From: Candidatus Eisenbacteria bacterium
GTDB lineage: Bacteria; Eisenbacteria; RBG-16-71-46
Direction: 5' to 3'
Length of the DNA: 64,000 bases
Assembly: GCA_020847735.1 (NCBI GenBank)
Contig: JADLBL010000020.1
Coordinates: forward strand, 381,632 to 445,631
Position 1 is the first letter of the stretch. Every line of letters starts with the position of its first letter. Below the pieces are notes generated by a model. That model saw nothing but the letters and a program-made list of their open reading frames with translations. It did not search any database and was not told where the DNA came from. A program made the translations under genes and the position numbers. Positions 6,759 through 15,594 of the stretch are shown here, piece after piece.

Positions 6759-8585
6759 GTGCGCCTCGGACTCCGCTGGAAGATCCTGCTGCTGACGGTG
6801 CTCACGCCGGTCTCGCTCGCCGTCGCGACGCTCGTGATGGTGGACCGCGACGTGGCCGAGCACGTGGATGCCTCGAGCCTGCACGAAAACCTCGGCCACT
6901 CGGCCGCGGTCTTCGAGGGCATGCTCGCCACCCGCATGCGGGCGCTCGAGGGTGGCGCGCTCGTGGTCGCGCAGGACCCGCGCTTCTTCTCGCTGCTCAT
7001 GCTCGGCTTGGACCAGCGCGACGCGCGCTTCGACGCGACCGTGCGGGGCATGGCCCACGACTTCAACGGCATCACCCAGACCGACGTCTTCGAGGTCTTC
7101 GACCGCAGGGGCAGGCTCGTGACCTCGGTGGGCGAGTCGAAGTCCTCGCCCGACGCGCGCAAGGCGCTCGTGGCCCGCGCGCTCGGCGGCGAGGTCACGA
7201 CCGGCGTGCTCGCCGAGGGCCGCACGCACTACCAGGCGGTGGCGGTGCCGGTGCGCGCCGATGGCCGGCAGGTCGGCGTGCTGATGCTGGGCGCGGAGAT
7301 CGGCACGGCGCTCGCTTCCGACCTGCGGACGCAGATGCGCTGCGAGGTGTCGTTCCTCTCCGGTCGTGCCATCACCGGCACGACGCTGCCGGACGCCTCC
7401 GACCGCCAGAAGCTTCTCGACGCGCTCAACCAGATCCAGCTCGGACCCGACACGAACCCGGTCCGGCTCGGGCTGCTGCGCGTGCACGGGGCCCGCGAGT
7501 ACCTGACCCTGGTGCGCCGCATCCCCGGAACTTCGGCGAGCGCGATGCAGTTCTACGTGCTGCAGCGCGCGTTCGATCCCGAGGCGGCGTTCCAGAAGGC
7601 GATCCGCAACGACCTCGTCGCCCTCGCCGCCGTCGCTCTCATGCTCGCCATCGCCACGAGCCTGATCTTCAGCGAGCAGATCGTGCGGCCGCTGCAGAAG
7701 CTCGTGCTCGGTGCGAAGGAGATGGAGGCCGGCAACTACGAGCACCCGATCGAAGTGCGCCGCGACGACGAGGTGGGCTACCTCGCCGACCAGTTCACGC
7801 GCATGCGCGCGCGCGAACAGGCCTACGTGAAGAGTCTCGAGCAGGCGACGAGGCTGAAGAGCGAGTTCATCAGCATCGCCTCGCACGAGCTGCGCACCCC
7901 GATCAGCGTGCTGTCCGGCTATCGCGACCTGCTCGCCGAGGGCAGCCTCGGACCGCTGAGCCCGAGGCAGTCGAGGGTCGTCGAGTCCATGCACGAATAC
8001 CTGGAGCGGCTCGGGCGGGTCGCCGAGGACGCGGCGATGGTCGCGGAGATGCGCAACGAGCGCCTGTCGCTCGATCGCAAGTCGGTGCCGGTGCGCTCGA
8101 TCGTGCAGGTGGCCGTCGAGGCCGCCCGGCAGTCGGCGGCCGGACGCGCGGTCGAGGTCGCGACCTCGATCTCGGCGCCCGAGGCGAAGGTGGAGGTGGA
8201 CCACCAGGCGCTGGTTCAGGCCCTCACGCACCTGATCACCAACGGCGTGCGCTTCACGCCGGACGGCGGGCGCGTGGAGGTCCGCGCGGACATCGAGGAG
8301 GACCAGCTGCGGATCGTCGTGGCCGACACCGGGGTCGGCATGAGCGAGGGCAGCGTCGAATCGCTGCGCGCCCACGGCGCGGCCCAGCGCGACGCCGCGC
8401 ATCACCGATCGTCGGTCGGCCTCGAGTTCGGCTCCGGCGGGCTGGGGCTCGGATTCTCGCTCGCCCGCGGCATCGTCGCCGCGCACGGCGGGCGCATCGA
8501 GATCGAGAGCCGCACGGGCCACGGCAGCACGTTCACCATTCTCGTGCCCGTGGGCGGCGAACAGGAGCTTCGGGCCGCGGCCTGA
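6759..8585 (+). CDS. Membrane histidine kinase with Cache-like sensor, copy 1
   Basis: The 608-residue kinase has a membrane segment at 8-27, a periplasmic Cache-like sensor (about 30-275), a second membrane segment (about 285-304) and HAMP (about 305-358). HisKA follows with the phospho-acceptor H376 (ASHELRTP), then an HATPase domain with N, G1 (DTGVGM) and G2 boxes near the C-terminus. The GTG start lies 12 nt after the cupredoxin stop, so the two are co-transcribed. No response regulator is adjacent. It is a paralogue of the kinase at 50760-52574, beginning with the same MRLGLR.KILL sequence, and both partner a cupredoxin-like protein. I infer that the secreted partner presents the signal. 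Confidence 0.9.
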   Translation: MRLGLRWKILLLTVLTPVSLAVATLVMVDRDVAEHVDASSLHENLGHSAAVFEGMLATRMRALEGGALVVAQDPRFFSLLMLGLDQRDARFDATVRGMAHDFNGITQTDVFEVFDRRGRLVTSVGESKSSPDARKALVARALGGEVTTGVLAEGRTHYQAVAVPVRADGRQVGVLMLGAEIGTALASDLRTQMRCEVSFLSGRAITGTTLPDASDRQKLLDALNQIQLGPDTNPVRLGLLRVHGAREYLTLVRRIPGTSASAMQFYVLQRAFDPEAAFQKAIRNDLVALAAVALMLAIATSLIFSEQIVRPLQKLVLGAKEMEAGNYEHPIEVRRDDEVGYLADQFTRMRAREQAYVKSLEQATRLKSEFISIASHELRTPISVLSGYRDLLAEGSLGPLSPRQSRVVESMHEYLERLGRVAEDAAMVAEMRNERLSLDRKSVPVRSIVQVAVEAARQSAAGRAVEVATSISAPEAKVEVDHQALVQALTHLITNGVRFTPDGGRVEVRADIEEDQLRIVVADTGVGMSEGSVESLRAHGAAQRDAAHHRSSVGLEFGSGGLGLGFSLARGIVAAHGGRIEIESRTGHGSTFTILVPVGGEQELRAAA

Positions 8586-8615
8586 GGCGGCGGAACCCGC
8601 CCAGGTTCTATCTGT

Positions 8616-8633
8616 GAACGCCCCGCGGCGTTC
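8616..8633. terminator. Bidirectional hairpin between convergent genes
   Basis: GAACGCC (8616-8622) pairs perfectly with GGCGTTC (8627-8633) around a 4-nt loop. It lies between the stop of the kinase gene on the plus strand and the stop of fbp on the minus strand, so it can end transcripts from both sides. Confidence 0.5.
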
Positions 8634-8644
8634 CCAGACGGAGC

Positions 8645-9676
8645 CTAGCCGCGCCGCTCGATCGTCACGCCCTCGTGGCGGCCGGAGATGAACTCCTCGC
8701 ACTCGCGCACGTCCACCGGGCTGCCCAGGAACAGCGGGCTGCGCTGATGGAGCGACGAAGGAGCGATGTCCATGATGCGCTGCGAACCATTGCTCGCCGC
8801 GCCGCCGGCCTGCTCGGCGATGAACGCCAGCGGCGCTCCCTCGTACAGCAGGCGCAGCTTGCCGTTCGGGTTCTTGGAGTCGCCGGGGTACAGGTAGATG
8901 CCGCCGTACAGCAGGTTGCGGTGGAAGTCGGCCACCAGCGAGCCCACGTAGCGGGCGCTGTAGGGGCGACCGGTGGCCTTGTCGTCGGCCTTGAGCCAGT
9001 CCACGTAGCGGCGCACGCCCACCGGCCATTTGGCGTAGTTGCCCTCGTTGGCGCTGTAGATGCGGCCGCGTTCCGGCGTGCGGATGTTCGGGTGGGAGAG
9101 CAGGAACTCGCCGATGCTCGGCTCGAACGTGAAGCCGTGCACGCCGTCGCCGGTCGTGTACACCAGCATGGTCGTCGTGCCGTAAAGGACGTAGCCCGCG
9201 CACAACTGGCGACGCCCCGCCTGCAGGCAGTCCTCGAGCGTGCCATGACCCTTGCGCGAAATGCGCGGCAGGATCGAGAAAATCGTCCCGATGTTGACGT
9301 TCGCGTCGATGTTCGAGGAGCCGTCGAGCGGATCGAAGTTGACGACGTACTTGCCGAGCGGCGCGCCGTCGGGCACCGGCACGATGCCCTCGTCCTCCTC
9401 GGAGGCGACGACCGCGAGCTGCCCGGTCACGCCGAGCACGTTCATGATCGTCTCGTGCGCGAAGACGTCGAGCTTCTGCACGCGCTCGCCCTGCACGTTG
9501 GTCGTGCCGGTCGCGCCGAGCACGTCCACCAGCCCGGCGCGGATGACCGCCTTGTTGATCATCTTGGCGGCCAGCGCGATGTCGAGCAGCACGCCGGTGA
9601 ACTCGCCGCTCGCCTCGGGATGATCCCGCTCCGACTGCAGCACGAACTGCGACAGGGTCACGGCACGGTTTTCCAT
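8645..9676 (-). CDS. fbp: Class I fructose-1,6-bisphosphatase
   Basis: It hydrolyses fructose-1,6-bisphosphate to fructose-6-phosphate in gluconeogenesis or pentose-phosphate cycling. The 343-residue protein has the metal and substrate motif NFDPLDGSSNIDANV, an upstream acidic ligand region (VVASEEDEG) and the GGIYLYPGD and KLRLLYEG strands near the C-terminus. The frame is open further upstream, but MENRAVTLSQF at 9676 matches the family N-terminus and follows a purine-rich site. It lies 11 nt downstream of the aldolase gene, giving a two-gene gluconeogenic operon. Confidence 0.95.
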   Translation of the reverse strand: MENRAVTLSQFVLQSERDHPEASGEFTGVLLDIALAAKMINKAVIRAGLVDVLGATGTTNVQGERVQKLDVFAHETIMNVLGVTGQLAVVASEEDEGIVPVPDGAPLGKYVVNFDPLDGSSNIDANVNIGTIFSILPRISRKGHGTLEDCLQAGRRQLCAGYVLYGTTTMLVYTTGDGVHGFTFEPSIGEFLLSHPNIRTPERGRIYSANEGNYAKWPVGVRRYVDWLKADDKATGRPYSARYVGSLVADFHRNLLYGGIYLYPGDSKNPNGKLRLLYEGAPLAFIAEQAGGAASNGSQRIMDIAPSSLHQRSPLFLGSPVDVRECEEFISGRHEGVTIERRG

Positions 9677-9687
9677 GCGGTCCTCGC

Positions 9688-11088
9688 TCAGTCCGAAAGG
9701 CCCGTCACGTCTTCGGGGCCCTTGCCCGCTCCGACCGCGTGCGCGGCGACGGGGAAGGAGCCGGGAACGAAGGGCGCGTGCTGCTCGGCGACCGCCCGGG
9801 TGCCGCCCGCCTGCAGCTGCCGGAGAAGGAACGAGAATCGTTCCTCGAGCGCCTGCCCGATCGCCTCGCGCGCGGCGGCGGGCATGGACCACATCTCCTT
9901 CTTCCACGGGCCCAGCGCCTTCTTGCGCGTCTTGTAGAAGAACTGCTCGTCGGTGTCGGTGCTCTTGCGGTCGCCGGCTTCCGTCTCGCGGAGTTTCGCG
10001 TAGATCGCCGCCTTGAGCTCGGCCGGGAAGGCCGGGTGGTCGAAGATCATGTTCTGGAACTCGGTCGCGAGGTGGATCTCGCAGGCCCCCCGCCGCGGGA
10101 ACTCGCCGAACAGTTCGCTCGGCAGGGTCGAGGCGCCGTGCTGCACCGCGCCGGCGAAGCCGTACTTTTCACGCGACAGCTTCGAGAGCCGTTCGAGCGT
10201 GTCGAAGTCGAGCTTGACCGTGGCGATCGTGCCGTCGGGAAGCGGCACGCCGCCGTGGCTCGTGCCGGTCTGGATCGAGATCTTGCTCATGCCCGGCTTG
10301 CCGGGAGAGAGCTTCGCGAGCTCGGAGTGGAAGACCTCGACGAACGCCTCCAGCTCCTCGGCCGTCGAGTTCTTGCCGCCGACTTCGCCGATTTCACCCC
10401 CGATCGAGACGGTCACGCCGGCCGGCTCGTGCTGGCGGATGAACGCGGTGATCCGCGCGCACAGCGATCCGTTCAGTTTCTGCTGCTCGGCGTGCGTGGG
10501 CCGGTCGAGGTCCACGAGCGTGGAGGTGTCCACGTCGATGTTGTAGAAGCCGGCCTTCAGCGCCTCGTCCGCGAGATCCAGCACGTTCTTGAGCTCGGCG
10601 TCGGGCCCGGCCGCGTACTTCTTCGCGTTGATCTGGAAATGGTCGCCCTGCAGGAACACGGGCCCGCGCCAGCCTTCGCGCAGCGCGGCGGCGAGCACCA
10701 CGAACGTGTACTCGGCGGGACGCTGGTCGGTGTAGCTGATCTCCGAACGGGCGATCTCGCACAACACCGCGCCGGCGTCGAGCGCCTTGCGGGCGCGAAA
10801 CAGCGCCCGCGCCGTGTCGTAGGCGATGCCGCGAATGTTGATCGCCGGCACGGTGAACGTGGGTGCGACCTCGCCACGGCCGCGGGCCATGTACAGGCCG
10901 TGGATCGAGGCCGGGTAGATGCCGACGCTGCGGCACTGGTCGAACACCGCCTGGCGCGCGGCGTCGCGCACCTCGCCCGAGCCGAACACGCCGGTCCACA
11001 CGAGGCGGTCGAGCGCGTCACCGTTGCCGGTGGCCAGCACCGCGGTGGCCTGCCGGACTTCATCGAGATGCTTGAGTTCGATGCTCAT
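9688..11088 (-). CDS. Class II fructose-bisphosphate aldolase-like protein
   Basis: This zinc-dependent aldolase superfamily member interconverts fructose-1,6-bisphosphate with dihydroxyacetone phosphate and glyceraldehyde-3-phosphate. Motifs include FLQGDHFQIN with the catalytic/zinc region, NIDVDTSTL, GEIGEVGGKNS, GTSHGGVPL and AVQHGASTLP. At 466 aa it is longer than typical class II enzymes (about 310-360 aa), with extra N- and C-terminal regions, as in some deeply branching phyla. Tagatose-bisphosphate aldolase activity cannot be excluded. Pairing with fbp 11 nt downstream supports a fructose-bisphosphate role. A promoter-like element lies about 100 nt upstream. Confidence 0.88.
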   Translation of the reverse strand: MSIELKHLDEVRQATAVLATGNGDALDRLVWTGVFGSGEVRDAARQAVFDQCRSVGIYPASIHGLYMARGRGEVAPTFTVPAINIRGIAYDTARALFRARKALDAGAVLCEIARSEISYTDQRPAEYTFVVLAAALREGWRGPVFLQGDHFQINAKKYAAGPDAELKNVLDLADEALKAGFYNIDVDTSTLVDLDRPTHAEQQKLNGSLCARITAFIRQHEPAGVTVSIGGEIGEVGGKNSTAEELEAFVEVFHSELAKLSPGKPGMSKISIQTGTSHGGVPLPDGTIATVKLDFDTLERLSKLSREKYGFAGAVQHGASTLPSELFGEFPRRGACEIHLATEFQNMIFDHPAFPAELKAAIYAKLRETEAGDRKSTDTDEQFFYKTRKKALGPWKKEMWSMPAAAREAIGQALEERFSFLLRQLQAGGTRAVAEQHAPFVPGSFPVAAHAVGAGKGPEDVTGLSD

Positions 11089-11187
11089 GAGGGATCCCCG
11101 ATCATCCGAGGCGCGCGGGGGCCGGTGGGGCCCCGGGCGGCCCGGGCGCGAATGGAGCAGGTGAGGTGTGGCCGCGTAGGCGCGGGC

Positions 11188-11217
11188 AGTATAGACCGGC
11201 GATGGAACAGCCGTAAA
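11188..11217 (-). promoter_or_regulatory. Promoter of the aldolase-fbp operon
   Basis: Reading the minus strand, TTTACG (11217-11212) and TATACT (11193-11188) are 18 nt apart. TATACT is one of the best -10 matches in the window. The predicted start near 11181 gives a leader of about 90 nt before the ATG at 11088. Confidence 0.55.
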
Positions 11218-11236
11218 CGCCTTCCGCGCCGCCCTT

Positions 11237-12493
11237 TCAGGCCCTCGCGGCGCCCAGCGCCAGGATGCCTTCGCGCCCCTGGCGCACTTCGGGAAAACGC
11301 TGCGGGTCGAAGGTCGAGATGCCGGTCGCCCGCTTCCACGACAGCAGTTCGGCCAGGTCCTGCGTGCACGAGGCCGCCATGCCCAGTCCGTGCCCGGTGA
11401 AGCCGCCGACGATGGCCAGGTGGTGCGCCGCGTCGAGCCAGCCGACGAGCGGCCGGCCGTCGCGTGCATAACCCATGATCCCGGCCCAGCGGCGTTCGAT
11501 CGGCGCGCCGCCCGGCACCAGTTGCTTCAGGCCTTCCTCGATCGCGGCCTGGATCCTCGCTGTCGTCTCGTTGACGTCCACCGACTCGGCCTCGAAGTCC
11601 GTGTCGCGCCAGCCGCCGATCACGAGCCGGCGATCCGCGGTCTGCCGCCAGTACTGGTAGCCCCAGTGCGCGTAGGCCGGCCGCGAGGTGACGACCTGAT
11701 CGAGCGGCGCCGTGGCGATGACCTGCCCGCGGCGCGGCGCGATGATCGGCGCGAGGTGGGGCAGCAGCCGGGGCGTGAACGCGTTGGTCGCCAGCACCAG
11801 CGTGCGGGCGCGCGCGACGTGCGCGCCGCAGCGCGCTTCCCAGAGCCCCGCCTGCCACTTCGCGGAGTCGAGCCGCGAATGGGGAAAGATCCGCGCCCCC
11901 CGCGCGGCGGCGGCGACGGCCAGGCCGTTCAGGAAGCGCACCGGGTCCATCATGCCGTCCTCGGGCACTTCGAAGGCCGCGTCGAATCCGGCGGCGGCGT
12001 GCGCCGGCACCGCGTCGGTGACCGGGATCTCGCGCATCGGGAAGCCGTCGTGCCGCAGTTCGGGCAGCGAGCCGCGCAGGTCCTCGCTCTCCTCGGGCGT
12101 GCGCGTGATGCGCAGCGAGCCCGTCTGCTGGTAGTCGCAGTCGATCCCGAGCTCCTGCACGAGCTGGCGGATGCGCTGGTGGTTGCGCCGCCCGATGTGC
12201 AGCACCGCGCGCGCGCCCTCGCGGCCCCAGAGCGCGATGCGCTCCGAGTAGGGCTCGGCGGGAGCGGCGAGCAGGAAGCCGACGCTGCGTCCGCTGGCCT
12301 CGCCGGCGAGCCAGCCGGCCTCGAGCAGCCCGACCATCGCGCCCTGTTCGGCGAGCGTGTACGCGAGCGTCAGGCCGGCGATGCCGCCGCCGACGATGAG
12401 CACGTCGGCGTCGAGGTCCTGCGCGAGCGGCGGCAGTTGCGGGGCGGCCTCGGTCCACCAGATCGAGTCGGGGCGGGGCGTCGGATCCATCAT
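11237..12493 (-). CDS. FAD-dependent amino-acid/amine oxidoreductase (DadA/PuuB type)
   Basis: The 418-residue protein has an N-terminal dinucleotide-binding fold (DVLIVGGGIAGLTLAYTLAE), the family segment GRSVGFLLAAP and a C-terminal GFTGHGLGMAAS that closes the FAD site. This is typical of the DAO family that includes gamma-glutamylputrescine oxidase and D-amino-acid dehydrogenases. The substrate is unknown. I chose the ATG at 12493. A GTG at 12550 would add 19 residues but would overlap the promoter region of the divergent molybdoenzyme operon. The gene is upstream of the aldolase on the same strand, but a promoter separates them. Confidence 0.85.
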   Translation of the reverse strand: MMDPTPRPDSIWWTEAAPQLPPLAQDLDADVLIVGGGIAGLTLAYTLAEQGAMVGLLEAGWLAGEASGRSVGFLLAAPAEPYSERIALWGREGARAVLHIGRRNHQRIRQLVQELGIDCDYQQTGSLRITRTPEESEDLRGSLPELRHDGFPMREIPVTDAVPAHAAAGFDAAFEVPEDGMMDPVRFLNGLAVAAAARGARIFPHSRLDSAKWQAGLWEARCGAHVARARTLVLATNAFTPRLLPHLAPIIAPRRGQVIATAPLDQVVTSRPAYAHWGYQYWRQTADRRLVIGGWRDTDFEAESVDVNETTARIQAAIEEGLKQLVPGGAPIERRWAGIMGYARDGRPLVGWLDAAHHLAIVGGFTGHGLGMAASCTQDLAELLSWKRATGISTFDPQRFPEVRQGREGILALGAARA

Positions 12494-12544
12494 GGCCGCG
12501 ATGATGCACGCGCCGCGCGCGGGCGGCAAGACAGGCGCGTCCTT

Positions 12545-12574
12545 TGACACCTGCGGGCGAAAGCGGCTTCAATC
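12545..12574 (+). promoter_or_regulatory. Promoter of the molybdoenzyme operon
   Basis: A consensus TTGACA (12545-12550) is followed after 18 nt by TTCAAT (12569-12574). The TTG start of the first gene is at 12626, leaving a leader of about 45 nt. The -10 box is imperfect. Confidence 0.45.
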
Positions 12575-12625
12575 TCCGGGTTCGCCGCAGCCGGAGCCGC
12601 CGTCCCCCAGCCGAGGACCCTCGCG

Positions 12626-13114
12626 TTGGAGATTCCCGAGACCACCGTCGGCCGCCTGCGCGTCAACGGCGACGAGCGCGAGTGCGCGGTCACGGCCGGA
12701 ACGACGCTGCTCGAGGCGCTGCGCTACGGCCTGGGGCTGACGGGCAGCAAGCAGGGCTGCGACAAGGGTGACTGCGGCGCGTGCACGGTGCTGCTGGACG
12801 GCCGCCCGGTGCTCGCGTGCATCACGCTCGCGCTGGCGGCGCAGGGCCACGAGGTCCTGACCGTCGAGGGCCTCGCGGAGCGCGGCCGCCCGCACGCGCT
12901 GCAGGACGCCTTCGACCGCACCGGCGGGGCGCAGTGCGGGTTCTGCACGCCGGGCATGCTGATGAGCGCCTGCGCGCTGCTGCGGGACAACCCGAACCCG
13001 ACGCGCGACGAGATCTCGCAGGCGCTGTCGGGCAACCTGTGCCGGTGCACCGGTTACACGAAGATCCTCGAAGCGGTCGAACTGGCCGCGCGCGAACTGC
13101 GGGAGTCGCGGTGA
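12626..13114 (+). CDS. [2Fe-2S] small subunit of a xanthine dehydrogenase-family molybdoenzyme
   Basis: The small electron-transfer subunit, 162 aa, binds two [2Fe-2S] clusters. The plant-ferredoxin-type cluster uses C45, C50, C53 and C65 (CDKGDCGAC). The second, helical-domain cluster uses C104, C107, C139 and C141 (CGFC, CRCTGY). It passes electrons between the molybdenum subunit and the FAD subunit encoded downstream. I accept the unusual TTG start because the family N-terminus (xxVNGxxR) follows directly and there is a GAGGACC purine stretch upstream. Its stop overlaps the GTG of the next gene. Confidence 0.92.
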   Translation: MEIPETTVGRLRVNGDERECAVTAGTTLLEALRYGLGLTGSKQGCDKGDCGACTVLLDGRPVLACITLALAAQGHEVLTVEGLAERGRPHALQDAFDRTGGAQCGFCTPGMLMSACALLRDNPNPTRDEISQALSGNLCRCTGYTKILEAVELAARELRESR

Positions 13115-15594
13115 GCGCCCGGCGCAGGTCGGCCGGTCCGGCGAAGGCCGGGATGGCGGTTCCGGCAGGGCGGATGATGCCGCGCGAGGACCGCCTGACG
13201 CCGCCGCGCTGGGAGGCCGGACGCACGGACCCGCCCAACGGCGGGACGTTCTCGACCGTCGGGCGGCGCAACCGCAAGGTCGAAGGCCTCGCCAAGGTGA
13301 CCGGCCGGGCCGTCTACGCCGACGACCTCGTGCTGCCGCGCATGCTGCACGCCAAGCTGCTGCGTTCGATCCACGCGCACGCGCGCATCGTCTCGCTGGA
13401 TGCCGGCGCGGCGCTGGCGATGCCGGGCGTGCACGCGGTGATCACCGGCAAGGACCTGCCGGGCTGGTTCGGGATCATCCCGTGGACCGAGGACGAGCAG
13501 GCGCTGGCGGCCGAGAAGGCGCGCTACGTGGGCGACGCGATCGCCGCCGTCGCGGCCGACACCGAACTGCTGGCGGAAGAGGCGCTGCGCGCGATCCGGG
13601 TCGAGTACGAGGTTCTGCCGGCGGTCACCGGCATGGACGAAGCGCTCGCGCACCCGGAGTGGCAGGTCAACGAGAAGGCCTCGGAAGGCAACGTCAGCAA
13701 GCAGGTGCGGCTCGAGTTCGGGCCCGTGGACGCGGCGCTCGAGAACAGCGACGCGGTGGTCGAGGCCGAGTACTGGTACGAGGGCTCGACGCACGCGCCG
13801 ATCGAGCCGCACTGCTGCGTCGCCGAGTTCGACGCCACGGGATTCCTGACCGTCTGGTCGAGCACCCAGGTGGCGCACTACCTCCACCGGGACCTCGCGA
13901 AGATCCTCGAGCTGCCGACGCAGCGCGTGCGCGTCGTCCAGCCGGTCGTGGGCGGCGCCTTCGGCGGCAAGTCGGAGCCGTTCTCGCTCGAGTTCTGCGC
14001 CGCGAAGCTGGCGATGGTGACCGGCCGGCCGGTCAAGATTCTCTACACGCGCGAGGAGGTCTTCTACGCCCACCGCGGGCGCCATCCGATGCGCCTGCGC
14101 TACCGGACCGGCATGAAGCGTGACGGCACGCTGACCGGAACGGACGCGCTCGTCCACCTCGACGGCGGCGCCTACAGTTCGTTCGGGCTGGTGACGACCT
14201 ACTACTCCGGCCAGCTGCTCACCGCGCCGTACGCGATGCCCGCGTACCGCTTCGATTCGACGCGCCTGTTCACGAACAAGCCCGCCTGCGGGCCGAAGCG
14301 CGGCCACGGCTCGGTGCAGCCGCGCTTCGCGTTCGAGTGCCAGCTCGACAAGCTCGCCGAAGCGCTCGGCCTCGACCCGATCGCGGTCCGGCGGAAGAAC
14401 TTCATGGGTGAGAACGTCCGGACCGTGAACGGCCTGCGCGTCACCTCGAACGGCTTCCTGCAGTGCCTGGACGGCGTCGAGCGCGCCTCGGGCTGGAAGG
14501 ACAAGTTCCGCCGCCTGCCCTACGGACGCGGCGTCGGCGTCGCCGGCAGCATGTACATCAGCGGCACCAACTACTGCATCTACCCGAACGAGATGCCCCA
14601 GGCGGCCGTGCAGCTCAAACTCGATCGCAGCGGGCGCGCGACCGTGTTCAGCGGCTGTTCCGACATCGGCCAGGGCGTGGACTCGGTCCTGGCCTACATC
14701 GTCTGCGAGGAACTCGGCCTCGAGCTGCGCGACGTGCGCGTGGTCGCCGCCGACACCGATCTCACGCCCGTGGACCTCGGCTCGTATTCCAGCCGCGAGA
14801 CGTTCATGGTCGGCAACGCCTGCCTCGACGCGGCGCGCGCGCTGCGCGAGCGGATCGCCGCGACGCTCGCCGAACGCTGGGACGTGCCGAAGGGCGAGAT
14901 CGTGCTGGCGGGCGGCGTCGCGTGCGCGAGCAGCGACCCGCGTGGCAAGGCCATGAGCGTGAAGGACGCGTTCCAGGCGGCCGAGGCGAGGCACGGCACG
15001 CTCGGCTCGGTCGGCTGGTACCAGTCGCCGCGGCTCGGCGGCGACTACCGCGGCGGCACGATCGGCGCCTCGCCCGCCTATTCGTTCACGGCGCACGTCG
15101 CCGAGGTGGACTGCGATCCCGAGACCGGCTTCGTGACGGTCACCGATCTGTGGGTGGCGCACGACTGCGGACGGGCGCTGAACCCGGTGAACGTCGAGGG
15201 CCAGATGGAGGGCGGCGCCTACATGGGTTTCGGCGAGGCGCTGATGGAGTCACAGAGCTACAAGCCGGCGGCGCCCGGGCACGGATTCGGCCTGCACCAC
15301 GGACCGAGCCTGCTCGACTACCGCATGCCGACGTCGCTCGACACGCCACGGCTGCACTCGATCATCGTCGAGTCGGTGGATCCCGAGGGACCCTACGGCG
15401 CCAAGGAGGCGGGCGAGGGCCCGCTGCACCCGAGCGTCCCGGCCATCGCCAACGCCATCCACGACGCGCTCGGCGTGCGCTGCGACCGGTTGCCGTTCGA
15501 CCCTCCCCGGGTGCTCTCGCTGCTGCGCGCCGGCGGCGCCCGCGAACGCTGGGAAAAGGCGCGCTCGCTCGCGGGAGGACCGCGTCCGTGCTGA
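13111..15594 (+). CDS. Molybdopterin-binding large subunit (xanthine dehydrogenase/HcrA-like)
   Basis: The catalytic subunit, 827 aa. After an unusual basic N-terminal extension of about 50 residues comes the family start KVTGRAVYADDL. Further on are VGGAFGGKSEP (Moco contact), SDIGQGVDS and KEAGEGPLHPSVPAIANA, which supplies the active-site glutamate that activates the molybdenum-bound oxygen. The best functional clue is the partner FAD subunit, which resembles 4-hydroxybenzoyl-CoA reductase HcrB, so an aromatic CoA thioester or related substrate is plausible. Other xanthine-dehydrogenase-type substrates remain possible. The GTG start overlaps the small-subunit stop, and the 3' end overlaps the FAD gene by 7 nt. 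Confidence 0.9.
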   Translation: MSARRRSAGPAKAGMAVPAGRMMPREDRLTPPRWEAGRTDPPNGGTFSTVGRRNRKVEGLAKVTGRAVYADDLVLPRMLHAKLLRSIHAHARIVSLDAGAALAMPGVHAVITGKDLPGWFGIIPWTEDEQALAAEKARYVGDAIAAVAADTELLAEEALRAIRVEYEVLPAVTGMDEALAHPEWQVNEKASEGNVSKQVRLEFGPVDAALENSDAVVEAEYWYEGSTHAPIEPHCCVAEFDATGFLTVWSSTQVAHYLHRDLAKILELPTQRVRVVQPVVGGAFGGKSEPFSLEFCAAKLAMVTGRPVKILYTREEVFYAHRGRHPMRLRYRTGMKRDGTLTGTDALVHLDGGAYSSFGLVTTYYSGQLLTAPYAMPAYRFDSTRLFTNKPACGPKRGHGSVQPRFAFECQLDKLAEALGLDPIAVRRKNFMGENVRTVNGLRVTSNGFLQCLDGVERASGWKDKFRRLPYGRGVGVAGSMYISGTNYCIYPNEMPQAAVQLKLDRSGRATVFSGCSDIGQGVDSVLAYIVCEELGLELRDVRVVAADTDLTPVDLGSYSSRETFMVGNACLDAARALRERIAATLAERWDVPKGEIVLAGGVACASSDPRGKAMSVKDAFQAAEARHGTLGSVGWYQSPRLGGDYRGGTIGASPAYSFTAHVAEVDCDPETGFVTVTDLWVAHDCGRALNPVNVEGQMEGGAYMGFGEALMESQSYKPAAPGHGFGLHHGPSLLDYRMPTSLDTPRLHSIIVESVDPEGPYGAKEAGEGPLHPSVPAIANAIHDALGVRCDRLPFDPPRVLSLLRAGGARERWEKARSLAGGPRPC

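Noticed and set aside
6006-9203. Open frame of over 1000 codons antisense to the cupredoxin and kinase genes
   Set aside because: It crosses two real genes and a terminator, has low-complexity Arg/His/Glu-rich composition and no recognisable motif.
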